Part shown: positions 1-10,600 of the stretch, piece by piece
How the letters are laid out: every line of letters begins with the position of its first letter
Numbering within the stretch: position 1 is the stretch's first letter
Source: an uncultured Oscillospiraceae bacterium
Lineage (GTDB): Bacteria > Bacillota > Clostridia > Oscillospirales > Ruminococcaceae
NCBI GenBank assembly: GCA_934526065.1
Contig: CAKSZX010000002.1
Span: forward strand, 211,064 to 275,063
Reading direction: 5' to 3'
Length of the DNA: 64,000 nucleotides
Notes under the pieces: model-generated
Told to the model about the DNA's origin: nothing
The model's input: the letters and a program-made list of their open reading frames with translations, nothing else
Databases searched by the model: none
Program-made: the position numbers and the translations under genes

Positions 1-165
1 TTTAACTTCGGTTTAAATTATTCCTACGAACCCCCTTTCTTCTTTCATCTGGGTGCGTTGAGACATATCTCCGGGGATAATTTTAAATAAATTCTTGAAA
101 ATTTTTCGTGAATTTTCATCTCCTTTTTGCTTTATGGTTATCAACCACTCCATAGAAGCAATGAT

Positions 166-204
166 AAAGACAGCGGGCTTCTCAATCATTTTCCCGCTGT
201 CTTT
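166..204 (+). terminator. Stem-loop ahead of first small gene
   Basis: A perfect 12-bp stem (arms 166-177 and 193-204) closes a 15-nt loop and is followed by a weak T-rich run. It could end an upstream transcript or act as a leader hairpin for the gene at 244. A smaller 8-bp hairpin lies at 96-118. Nothing else is recognised in bases 1-165. Confidence 0.55.
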
Positions 205-243
205 GTTTATATAAAATTTTCAAGTTTAAATCGAGGTGTTAAT

Positions 244-561
244 ATGATAACTTGTGCGAATTGTCAGTTTAATTTAGACGGTGTTTGCCGGTGCAACCTG
301 TCGGATAAGTTTAAAACAAAGTGCGCACCTGATTACTGTTGTGCAATCATTAAAAAAATATCTCAGCAGGCAATCTTCAATTTTACAGACTCACTAAGCA
401 GTGAAGAGGCAGCTGTTTATGCCGGATATATCAAAGATAAATACCCGGATAAAATGATTGGCAACATATATTTGTTCCCGGATGTGGACCCGGACTATGT
501 CATTATCTCATATGAAACATTCCCCGATAACTTTGAACGCCGTAAAAAGGTGAAGATGTAA
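244..561 (+). CDS. Small cysteine-rich protein, unknown function
   Basis: The product is 105 aa. I chose the ATG at 244 because a GAGGTG-type ribosome binding site precedes it; an upstream ATG at 127 in the same frame would read through the hairpin. Seven cysteines lie in the first 33 residues (4, 7, 15, 17, 27, 32, 33), in CxxC, CxC and CC arrangements, which suggests a metal-binding or disulfide-rich head. The rest is a soluble acidic tail with no signal peptide or membrane segment. I do not recognise the family. It sits just upstream of the surface-protein locus. Confidence 0.6.
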   Translation: MITCANCQFNLDGVCRCNLSDKFKTKCAPDYCCAIIKKISQQAIFNFTDSLSSEEAAVYAGYIKDKYPDKMIGNIYLFPDVDPDYVIISYETFPDNFERRKKVKM

Positions 562-674
562 GCGGCGGACGGTAAGTTGGTTCAAAAGCGTTTATTTGAA
601 ATATGATGTGGCAGGACACAAAATATTCGACTTATCGCTTTTTGAAACATAAATAACGAAAAGGAGAACATTCA

Positions 675-2168
675 ATGAACAAATCTTTAAATCGCATTGT
701 TGCGGCGGTAATGGGTGTTGTGATGGCTGTAAGTGCCGGAACAGTTTCGGTATTTGCGGACAGCCACGATGTACAGAACTCAGCGACAATGAACCCTAAG
801 ACCATTGTTTATGAAATAGGCGAAAAAAGCTTTTATAAAGTAAACGATGACGGAACTATCACTTTTGCGGACAGACAGGAAGATGACACTTACAATGCTG
901 TGCCATCTAAGTACATTTCGGGAAGTGAATATTGGGATGATGATGCAGGAATTTACTACGGCTTCTACACACTTCCCACAGATGATGGTTATAAAGTATA
1001 TGCCGTAAGCCTTGGAGATTGCATAAAAAATGCCGGAGAATACTCTTACGACCACGCAACAAAGGCGAGTGCAACTGTGTCGGAAGAAGTAGATACCGCC
1101 ACAAATGGAGATCCATCAATGTCGACTGACTTCTATATCAATATTCAGGACGGTATTGACCCCGAGGGCGTTATAACCGAAGGTGTGAAAGTTAAGGGAA
1201 CTGATGATGACAGGGTAAATTATGAAATTACGGTTGCCGCTAAGACAACATATCAGCTTTCAGCAACGGTGCCGATGTATGTTTGCATGTACGGTTTCAG
1301 AGGAACGGGCAATATCGTAACTCCAACCGAGGACGCCTACAAAATTGAGAACAAGTCCACATATAACGAAAATACGGACGCAACAATTACAGGTATTGTA
1401 ATGTTGACGGAATATACACAGATTATTGACGGAGAACATTCCGATGATAACCTACACACAATCGCATTTACAAGAGACGGCGGTTATGTATGGTGGTATT
1501 CCACACCGACAATCAATGCAGATGATTATGTATCTGTTTTGAATTTGAAGGACAAAGGCTATAAAGTAAATGCCGCAGGCCAAACTTATGTGATTTACAT
1601 AAACGGCGAATGGCATTTTGCCGCTGCCGGTACATTGGACAATGGCGTGCTTCGTGAAAAGGTTGACACAATTAACTCTAATTTTCCACTTAGTGAAAAC
1701 TTTGAAGTAGGCAACTGGAAATTTGGCAAAGAGTTTTCGGTTGACGATAAAGGTGAATGGACAGGCGATGAAAGGGTAGTAGGTCTCCCGATTGAAGTTA
1801 CCGGTATTCAAGCCGAACCGGCAACATGGAAGTTGATAGACGCCGAAAAGAAAGTTTCAGAAATCAAGCGAGGCGAACTCATTATGACCTTAGCGCCTGA
1901 AAAAGCCTCGTATGACACTTCTGCTATTGACCTTTCGCAGTGTTCCGCATCTACCGATATAACGGAAAGAGGCTGGTTTGTAGCCGCACCTACAATGAAC
2001 GGTGAAGATGTTGAAGCGCCTTCAATCCTTGGACTTAAAACTTACGCACAGATGGCCGGCGGAAATATTAACCGCCCAGGATGTACACCGGTTGTAAAGG
2101 TTAGTTACACTGTTATTCCGCTAATCGGAGAAACAGGTCGTGCCGAAAAAGTTGAAATTACAAACTAA
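675..2168 (+). CDS. Secreted surface protein with C-terminal module shared with the giant protein
   Basis: The product is 497 aa with a good ribosome binding site (AAGGAGA) and a Sec signal peptide (hydrophobic stretch about 9-28, likely cleavage after VFA). No membrane anchor or LPxTG motif is seen. Around residue 136 it carries SEEVDTA followed by a SMST-type motif, also found in the 105-aa anchored protein at 2850. From about residue 198 it has the motif TVPMYVCMYGFRG, matching TVPMTVCMYGYRG near the C-terminus of the giant protein at 4678, and both end with an AGGNIN motif followed by a beta-strand-rich tail. It is therefore probably a structural partner of those proteins on the cell surface. 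The family name is unknown to me. Confidence 0.8.
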   Translation: MNKSLNRIVAAVMGVVMAVSAGTVSVFADSHDVQNSATMNPKTIVYEIGEKSFYKVNDDGTITFADRQEDDTYNAVPSKYISGSEYWDDDAGIYYGFYTLPTDDGYKVYAVSLGDCIKNAGEYSYDHATKASATVSEEVDTATNGDPSMSTDFYINIQDGIDPEGVITEGVKVKGTDDDRVNYEITVAAKTTYQLSATVPMYVCMYGFRGTGNIVTPTEDAYKIENKSTYNENTDATITGIVMLTEYTQIIDGEHSDDNLHTIAFTRDGGYVWWYSTPTINADDYVSVLNLKDKGYKVNAAGQTYVIYINGEWHFAAAGTLDNGVLREKVDTINSNFPLSENFEVGNWKFGKEFSVDDKGEWTGDERVVGLPIEVTGIQAEPATWKLIDAEKKVSEIKRGELIMTLAPEKASYDTSAIDLSQCSASTDITERGWFVAAPTMNGEDVEAPSILGLKTYAQMAGGNINRPGCTPVVKVSYTVIPLIGETGRAEKVEITN

Positions 2169-2176
2169 TCGGTTAA

Positions 2177-2243
2177 CGGTAAATATCTGTCTGCATACTG
2201 CATTTGTCCTGCCGAATGTGGTATATGCAGGCAGTAATTACCG
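2177..2243 (+). promoter_or_regulatory. Long intergenic stem-loop
   Basis: CGGTAA (2177) pairs with TTACCG (2238-2243), and an inner 11-bp stem pairs 2187-2197 with 2224-2234. There is no T-run after it, so it looks like an RNA structure or processing site between the two surface genes rather than a simple terminator. Confidence 0.45.
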
Positions 2244-2286
2244 GAGTTAAAATCGGAAATACTGATTGAGAAAAGGAGATGAGGTA

Positions 2287-2829
2287 GTGGATAAAAACGA
2301 TTTCCCTAAAAGTAAAACCGTCAAGAATCGAACAGTCACTGTAATCGTTTTATTGCTTGTCCTGCTATGTTTTGGAATATTTGTGCAAAACATCTTAAAA
2401 AATAAAAACGGAAAAGCTCTTGAGAGAGCAGTAGCCGGGGAACTGGGGCAACTCGAAAACAAGACAAATGCGGAAATAGAAGCCGAGTTAAACAGAGTTA
2501 TCGAAGAGGGCTCAATGAGTATTTCTATAAACGCCAATCCGATATTTGCAGACGGCGGTTCTGATGGAAACTTACAAATAGAAAACAGTCCAAGTAATCT
2601 GTATGGCCAAGAAATCATAATTACACTGGACGATACCGGTGAGGAAATTTACCGCTCCGGACTGTTGCTGCCAAATTATCATATACAGTCGGACAAGTTG
2701 TCAAAAGAGCTTTCAAAGGGAGAATATGATTGCACAGCCACATTTATCGGATATGATGTAAAGTCAGAGAAAGAACCTATTCAAATTGGTTCTGCCGCCG
2801 CAAAAATCAAAATAACGGTGTTGAACTGA
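2287..2829 (+). CDS. Membrane-anchored extracellular protein
   Basis: The product is 180 aa. The GTG at 2287 is the likely start because AAAGGAGA sits about 8 nt upstream; the in-frame TTG at 2266 lies before that site. One N-terminal membrane segment spans about residues 15-33, followed by an acidic, Glu-rich helical stretch (about 45-70) and a beta-rich domain of about 100 residues. The layout is a type II membrane protein facing outside. It lies between two secreted surface proteins and upstream of a sortase, so an accessory role in surface assembly is inferred. Family not recognised. Confidence 0.7.
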   Translation: MDKNDFPKSKTVKNRTVTVIVLLLVLLCFGIFVQNILKNKNGKALERAVAGELGQLENKTNAEIEAELNRVIEEGSMSISINANPIFADGGSDGNLQIENSPSNLYGQEIIITLDDTGEEIYRSGLLLPNYHIQSDKLSKELSKGEYDCTATFIGYDVKSEKEPIQIGSAAAKIKITVLN

Positions 2830-2849
2830 GGAAATGAGGCGAGGATAAA

Positions 2850-3167
2850 GTGAAATTTAAAAATTTTATTTCGGTTATAATGGGAATTATTCTTGCAATA
2901 AGGCTAACTCCTGCACTTGCGGAAGAAACCCACCCCATAAAACACGGAACCGCAACGGAAGCTGCGATATCCGAAGAAGTGGATACTGCGGATAATTACG
3001 ACAATGAAATGTCAACCGAAGTGTATATGTTTATTCCTGCTCCCGAAATAAAAAACATTCCAAATATGGGAGATTGCGGAATAGATATTAGCTTACTGTG
3101 TACGGTTACAATAGCCTTAGGGCTTGCATATCTTGGGTGCAATCGCTATGCAAATCGACAGCCGTAA
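2850..3167 (+). CDS. Small cell-wall-anchored protein, probable sortase substrate
   Basis: The product is 105 aa from a GTG start preceded by AGGA. It has a signal peptide (about 1-24), the SEEVDTA...EMSTEVY motif (about 41-58) shared with the 497-aa protein, and a C-terminal tail with IPNMGD, a hydrophobic stretch of about 18 residues and a basic end (NRYANRQP). That order is the layout of a cell-wall sorting signal, with IPNMGD as a divergent LPxTG-type motif. The sortase gene overlaps its end by 20 nt, which supports an enzyme-substrate pairing, although the cleavage motif is inferred. Confidence 0.65.
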   Translation: MKFKNFISVIMGIILAIRLTPALAEETHPIKHGTATEAAISEEVDTADNYDNEMSTEVYMFIPAPEIKNIPNMGDCGIDISLLCTVTIALGLAYLGCNRYANRQP

Positions 3168-3882
3168 ATGTGCAGGAATACTGAGTAAGATATTTCTTGT
3201 GGCCTTCTTTGCTTCATTCAGTCTGCTGTGCTTTGAACTGTACAGTTCATATAAAACTAAACAGTTGTCAAAGCAACTGACGGAGATACGAGAAGTAGAG
3301 GAAAAAGATTGGTCTAAAGGAATGTTACGGTTAAACGAAGATTACGCTGGTTGGCTTACTGTGTACGGTACTGATATTGATTATCCTGTTGTGTTGGGAG
3401 AAAGCAACGGTACGTACTTGCGCCGTGACTTCTACGGTGAATACAGTATTGCCGGCACATTGTTCTTTGATGAAACAACGGATTTTACCAAAGACGGAAA
3501 CCGTATTATATACGGCCATATGATGCGTGACAGTACAATGTTCGGCGACTTGAAAAAGTTTAAAGATAAAAATTTCTTTGAAAATAACGGATATGTTCGC
3601 TTAGAGGATATAAACGGCACACACGATTACAAGATATTTGCGGCTTTGGTGGTTTCGGGCAATCACAATTCCTCTTCATTTATTGATTTGCAGAAACTAA
3701 ACAATACTTTAGGCCAAAGCCAGAACAGAAAGATGCTCGAAATGATTGAAGAACGAGCTTTTATATATCAAAAGCCTCTTTATGTAAACAAAGAGGATAA
3801 ATATTTATTTCTTGTCACTTGCGACTATTCCCGTAATAATGGCAGATTGGTTTTAGTGGCAAGAAGCATAAAAGAGCAGTAA
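3148..3882 (+). CDS. srtB: Class B sortase
   Basis: The product is 244 aa from the ATG at 3148; an in-frame TTG at 3124 would add 8 residues. An N-terminal membrane segment (about 9-28) is followed by the sortase barrel. The catalytic triad is visible: His in IIYGHMM (about residue 123), Cys in LVTCDYS (about 224) and Arg in NNGRLVLVAR (about 232). Spacing and the NEDYAGWLTVYGTDIDYP start are typical of class B enzymes. Sortases cleave a C-terminal sorting signal and transfer the protein to peptidoglycan or to another pilin. It overlaps the small anchored protein upstream, its probable substrate. Confidence 0.88.
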   Translation: MQIDSRKCAGILSKIFLVAFFASFSLLCFELYSSYKTKQLSKQLTEIREVEEKDWSKGMLRLNEDYAGWLTVYGTDIDYPVVLGESNGTYLRRDFYGEYSIAGTLFFDETTDFTKDGNRIIYGHMMRDSTMFGDLKKFKDKNFFENNGYVRLEDINGTHDYKIFAALVVSGNHNSSSFIDLQKLNNTLGQSQNRKMLEMIEERAFIYQKPLYVNKEDKYLFLVTCDYSRNNGRLVLVARSIKEQ

Positions 3883-3914
3883 ATGCCAAAACATTGAGAA
3901 AGAGAGAAACAGAC

Positions 3915-4637
3915 ATGAGAAAATTACTTGCGATTATCGCAGCTGCGGCCGTGATTTTAAGTTTTGCGGCATGCAGTAAAGAAGATGATTCCGCAGTTAC
4001 GGAAGTGGAATCAATTAAAATCAGTGATATTGAGCTTACCACAGATGACAAAGATGTTGTAATTGAGTACACATTGCTGCCTGAGGGGGCTGAAAGTGAA
4101 GTTACGATAACTGTTGCAGATGAAAAGATTGCGACGGTAGAAGACGGTAAAATTACCGCCGTATCCGAGGGCGAGACAGAGATGCTTATCACCGCCGGCA
4201 ATATAGGCGAAAGCGTTAAGGTAACGGTTACAAAGCCAGGAGAAGAGAAAACAGAGGAAGATAAAGCCGTAGTAGTTGAAAATAAAGACGACAGTGCCGA
4301 TGTAAAGGGCAGCTCACGGAAAAACAGCGGTTCAACAGGTACAGCCACAAGCTCAAAGGCAAATACAAAACCTGCTGCAACACCCGCACCTGCTCAGCGG
4401 CCTGTTTCAACTCCTGCACCGGAACAAAAACCGGCGGAAAATACACCGGCACCTGATCCTACGCCGGCACCAACTCCTGCACCTGTGCCGGAACCTACAC
4501 CACGGCCGGAACCGGCGGCTTCTTGTCCGGTTTGCGGCTCTACGGAACATACAACTCATCCGCCACTTGACAATAACCAAAATATTGGTGACGGTTATCA
4601 CCCGGGGCCAAGTAGTGAGTCAATATTCGAAGAGTAA
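3915..4637 (+). CDS. Ig-like (Big_2-type) lipoprotein with proline-rich tail
   Basis: The product is 240 aa from the ATG at 3915 (an in-frame TTG lies at 3894). The signal peptide ends in a lipobox with FAAC, so the mature protein is lipid-anchored. Residues about 25-110 form one bacterial Ig-like domain, with a KIATVEDGKITAVSEGETEM core typical of BIG_2. A Ser/Lys-rich and then Pro/Ala-rich linker (about 140-205, repeated TPAP units) would span the cell wall. The end carries CPVCGS and HTTH, a possible small metal-binding knuckle. It lies between the sortase and the giant surface protein. Confidence 0.78.
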   Translation: MRKLLAIIAAAAVILSFAACSKEDDSAVTEVESIKISDIELTTDDKDVVIEYTLLPEGAESEVTITVADEKIATVEDGKITAVSEGETEMLITAGNIGESVKVTVTKPGEEKTEEDKAVVVENKDDSADVKGSSRKNSGSTGTATSSKANTKPAATPAPAQRPVSTPAPEQKPAENTPAPDPTPAPTPAPVPEPTPRPEPAASCPVCGSTEHTTHPPLDNNQNIGDGYHPGPSSESIFEE

Positions 4638-4677
4638 GTTCAAAAATGTTCTGAAAATTAAGTAAAGGAGAAATGGT

Positions 4678-7600
4678 ATGAATCCCGAAAGGAAAAGTAC
4701 AAGGATTCTAAATAAGGTAATATCTGTACTGTTGGCAGTATGTATGACGGCTTCCACCTTATCGGTGCCTGTTACGGCTTATGCCGATACTGTAAACAGT
4801 GATATATACTCCGATACATCAAGTGACAGTCCGGATATTGACCCGGGAAGTGCAAGCCAAGTTGACGAAAACGAAGTGAGCGACGAAGCCAAGGAAACGA
4901 CAAACGAAGTGCCGGAAGTAAATTCCGACAGTAATTCCACAGCTGATGAAGACGCTGCACCTGCCGAAACAGATGAGTGCGATGATACAACCAAAAGCGA
5001 CGGTTTAATTGCGGAAGATAAATCCAATTTAATTTCAGAAGATAGCGACAAAAATAAAAACAAAGATAATTCGGATGTTACAGAAGAAACTCCGGATGAA
5101 GAACAAACAGAATTTGTTGCCTTAAACATTATTCAGCCTGAAAGTGGGGAGATTGAAGCTGAAGCAGGCGACGAAGTCACCTTGACGGCTAAGGTAAATA
5201 GAGAAGATGTGAAGGTAGCATACCAATGGCAACGAATACAGAACCGGCCAATCGGTATTGAAATGACCGACAGTGAATATGACTACTCCGAAGGTGAGTC
5301 TACTGCATACAGCTTTGTACTTGACGATATGACAGAAACAGAGTACATAAATCAGTATCCGCAAGCCACATGGCGTGGAATTGAGATGTACAATGCAGTT
5401 AAAAAATCACTTGAAAATATCGGCGAAGATATTTCCAATGTGCGCATTGAGCAAAACACGGAGAACTATGTACTTAACGGCTATGTAATCAGCGCCGCAA
5501 GAGTAGGAGACCATGTAGAAGTTTATGCCGAAAAAGACGGTCGGCGCAATACGGCCACACTTAACAGCGAGGGAAAGTGGTCTTTTAACAGTGAAGCACA
5601 ATCAATAACTGCCGATTGGCAAGATATTGAAGGCGCTGTAAACGACACATATACCTTTACGGTGGGAGATAACGATTTTTCTTATCTTTATCGCTGCGCT
5701 GTTACCGTTTTGGATGAGGATTATAAATCGGAATGTAAAACAATTCTCGAACAGCAGGGTGTTACACTTACAGACGAGCAAACAGAAGCAGAGCAGAAGC
5801 TCTACTCAATAGGTTACACCCTTACAAATTCTCAGATTGCAGAAGATACTGAGATTGAAGTCTATGCTGCCAATTACAGTGTAGCAGTGGGTAATCCTAA
5901 ATTATCAGATGATGTGCAATGGATAACAGGACTTACAAATGGTTATGAGTACATAACAAAAGATACCTACGATAGAATTACCTCTTGGGTAAATGAAGTT
6001 ACAGGAGCAGAAAAGAAAAATCGTCAGCAAATGGCTGACCGCTGCTGGACAAGAATGATGAGTTCGGGATTTGACGGTTATTCTATTGCCAATGTATTTG
6101 ACGAAAACGGTTTGCCGACCGGTGAAACACGCGAATATCAGGGCTTTACTCTGACAAACGGTATGCTTGAAGTCAACAGCAACTGGTACGGAAAAACAGT
6201 TTACTTCCGTGTTCATTCAAAAGGGCAGGATTGGTCTAATATAGGTACAGCCATTGAAATTCCTGCATATACAGAGCTTTCAAAGGATGCGGATGGTAGT
6301 TATGTTGAAGCTGCGTCTGGTACAAGATACAAGAAAGCAATCACGCTTCTCAACCCATATATGATTGATGTGGGTTCAAAATACAAAGATTATCTTGAAC
6401 TTGGCGTTATTTCCACATCATCTTCTTATTCAAATGGGAAGGGGTGGCTGCTTGATGACAATGGTAATGTAACGGATAATCATGTAACTGTTTATGCAGT
6501 AGACTGTGAGAAATTTAACGCTAATCCTGAACGATATATGATAGATGCCGAGGGCAACTATCGTATGGACAGCGTTGCTTGGGGTGTTTGCGCTTACGAA
6601 GAGCCGGATATCTCCGGCAAAGCATATTGGATTTTGAAAGACTATATAGCTAACGGCTACGGTTTTCTCATAGGTCACGATACACTTTACGGCTACGCAG
6701 GCGCATACTATGATGCCTTCGGTATAGACCTTGACGAATCTGCAATAAGCCGTGATGACGGCACAACATGGTACTATGATGTAAACAGTTGGCTACCGGG
6801 TACAACGGCTTCAACTTATGAGTGGGATTCACGGGGGCATATAGTTGCATCTACCGGAACAAGTGCAACAAGAGGCGGCCACTTCTATTTAAACCGGCTC
6901 ATTGGTTCAAATGCCGGCAATGCCTACTCCGGTACGGTGAAACCGTCCAATGCTCCGGGATATATTCTTTCCGGTGGCGGCAGTCACGGTATTTATGGTA
7001 AAAACCTTATGTATGGCGGTAACAGCGTTAAAGTTGTTCAAACTGGTTATTCGGCAGATAAGGCAATTACAAATCCGAGATTTAGAACACCTACTAATTA
7101 CCCGTTTGCATTTAATGACGGACAGGTATTTTCAAATTCCGAAACACATACCAATCAGCAAATTACATTTGCTACAATTTGGGCAAACTATGCTGAAAAT
7201 ACTATTGCCGATAAATACGGTTTTGACAAAGACGAGAGATTATTTACAATCGGCAATTCCACAGGTACAAATAACTTTTATCTTACAGGTACAGGCAATT
7301 TCTTGATGAACCAAATCGGACACTTGCCTTGGAACTCGGCTACAACGGGTGAAGCTAAGTTATTTGCAAACTCTGTATTCTATGTATCACAGCGTAAACA
7401 GTGTGAAATCTGTGCGGCAAATCAGGACGGACATCAAACAGTACATTTTGTACATCGTGTAAGTTCCGCAAATGCCGAACAAATTTTAAATATATTGAGA
7501 AACGGCGGTAACTATTGGTACAGCCTTGACGACTGCTATATGCTCATAGATGACATAACATTGCCGGAAGACTGGACGCCTATTAAGAATTTCTCAGGTC

Positions 7601-10600
7601 ACTGGAACAGTGATGTTTATACAGTGACACTTAATTCAAGCGGTACACCGCTAATTGATAATACAGAAACACCTGCTAAAAAGTACAATACCGGCTCTCA
7701 ATCCGGTTGGAACTTGGGCGCAGATCAAACAAAAGGCGTTGAAAATGTATTTAAGACTGACGACAGCGGTATTCACACAACAGGCGTTGCCCGTGTAGTA
7801 GGCGAATTAAGCGATTTATTTAACGCAAATACAAACTATGCCGGTTATACGGTTAAAATTCTCGGCTCTGATAATCCTAATTATCTGCCTGCCGGGGAAG
7901 AATACAGCTGTACAGTAAATACCGACAGCAAATATGTAATTTCAAACCTGCCTTGTATCTATGATGCCGATAATAAATCGGGCGTCCTTAGGGCAAGAGT
8001 GTATAAGCCGGACGGCACAGAAGTTACAGAATACGGTGTTATCCGTACAAATGTAGATAAAAATTTCTGGAACAATGATATGACAACTCCGTTGTATCTT
8101 GGCTCATTCACAGTTAGCCCGGTTGAAGACGAAGTGTCTTACGAAAAAGCACAGGCTTTCTTCAAGGCTTCTACAATATCAAGCGAAGTTCCTTCATTGG
8201 TAGGTTGGCAGTACAGAGAAAGTGCTACTTCCGAATGGAAAGAAGTCCCGGAAGATTGGAACATAAAGGTTGAAAATGAGAACAGCGAATTGCCGGAAGG
8301 CGATAAAATCCTCAAATCAACATTAACTCTCAACAATGTAAATCCAAAGTGGAATGGCTACGAGTTCAGAGCCGTATTTACAAGTGAAAATTACGGTCAG
8401 TGGAACACTTCCGATTATTACTTAACCGGTGCTGTTGCAAACGGAACTTCCGGTACAAAGCATGTAGTTATTGCCGAAGACGGCTTATCAGGACAGCTTA
8501 CAGTAAACCTTTGGGCAGGATATGCCGAACAGGGCGACAATGTAACGGTCTATGAGGGCGATAAGGCGACATTTACATCTACGGGTTATGCTCTTGATGA
8601 CGGTACGCCTATCACCGCAGAGTGGCAGTATCGTGCCGATGAGAACGGCGATTGGCACAATGTAGCAGGCTCAGAAGAATTTGGCGGATTGGAAGTAATC
8701 GAAACTTCTGCTCCAATAGAAGAAATGAAAAATGAAGTATTGGGCGAACTTACAAAAGTGTCACCTGAAACCGATAAAAATGTGTTTGCGGATAATGCCA
8801 CATTCCACGCAGTTACTACAAAGTTGACTGTGGATAAGGTAGATATTAAGCAGGACAAAATGCGTTTCCGTGTACACTACACCGCAACAAGTTCCTTTGG
8901 AACTAAGATTGAGTGGTACAGTGATATCGCAAACGATAAGTCCGGCGTATGGGATACAGATGCTATTGATTACACTGTTACTAAGATAGATAATCACAGT
9001 AACATACTGTATGTTAATGCCCCTGAATTAAGCGTAGATATGCAGGAAGCTTCATTGTATCCTGACAGTAACGCTAATATTGATATTAACGATAAAATCG
9101 GTCAATCGTTAGTTCTTCCGACAGTTGAAGCAACGGTAGCAAACGGCACAGCTGTTTACAGAGCTAAGGTTTATTATTTACCTGAGCAGATAAAGCCGAA
9201 TGTAGCATGGCAGTACAGAACATACAAAGATACTACTGCTAAGGATTGGAGTAACGCAACGCCGGGTGCTTTGGGCTATTCGAATGTGACAGTTTCAATT
9301 ACAAACGCCGATAAAGGCACAACCGTTATTGACGGTGTAACATACAATGTCATCGAAAGTACAATGACAATAGGCAATGTGCCGCTTGCTATATACAACA
9401 TGGAGAACTATCTTAAATACTTCTTCCGCTGCATAGCTACAAGCACTTATGACACAGTCAAAGAAACAGGTAAGAGCATAACAAAGGTTGATACCCGTGA
9501 CGGTTATCAGTGGGGCGGTCTTTCATTAGACTACAACATTACAGTTAATCACAACGGTGTACTCGGTTACGGCGGACAGAACAACATTGCAAATGCTCAA
9601 AACGCAAGCTATGTTCCGACACATACTCTTGAAGAAGTAGTTAATGCAACTAAGTCATCAGACCGTGTGTATTGGAAATACCCGAATTTGCAAATCAAAG
9701 CTCCGTCGGGACAACATATAAATACAGTAATTGTATGGTTCGACGATAGTTACAGACACAGCAGCAATGACTATATCGGTTACGATAACTCAATGGCAAA
9801 CCAGTACGGTATATCCGTATCAGAAAGCACAAATCAAAAGATTGTGTTTGTTTCAAGAAATGCAAATACAGTAGAACTTGCACAGTGGAATGAGTTTTTA
9901 CGCAATTATGTATGGTTTGTAACTTATGATAGGATTGACTATACAGACCTTGCAAATACAAACAGCTCGATTTCCGGCGGTGCAAGAATTAAGTGGCACG
10001 CCGATGAGTTGAGAATGGCAGGTGTTAAGATTGACACCGCAACAAACAAAGCCTACAAGGTGGTAACCACAAACGGCGATATTACTTGGAACAATGCCAA
10101 AAACGCCGCAAGAGCCTATAACAGCGATGTAGGTACAAACGGCTACCTTGTCGAAATTAACAGTTCCGCAGAAAACAGCCTTGTACAAGGCTTGCTTGGC
10201 GGTAAAACCGCTTGGATTGGCGGTCGCTATAACGGCGACAGAGTATGGGATTACTCAAATACAGGAATTTCATACAGTAATTACAATTCCAATAATGCCA
10301 ACTGGACAAATGCGTACTTAGCAATGAACGGCAGCGGTAAATGGGACTGGTTGCAGGAAGCAACTTCAACACCTTTGGATAGAGATGTGTCCGGTTCAGT
10401 ATCAGTAAGCGTGCCGGGAAGAAAAGTATGGGGTCAGTCATCCTCAGCAATTCAAGTACCTACGGAATATCAAAAGTATGTCACATCATATAGATACACA
10501 TGGACAATGACGAATCTCCGTGGTATGACAGGGTGGGGGTATGAATATAACCTGACAGGTGGAGCTATTGCAACAAATTATGCAGGTGCTACCACACAAC

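Noticed and set aside
1..20. TTTAACTTCGG at the very start as a fourth parS-like site
   Set aside because: Only a half-site; the following bases do not continue the palindrome.
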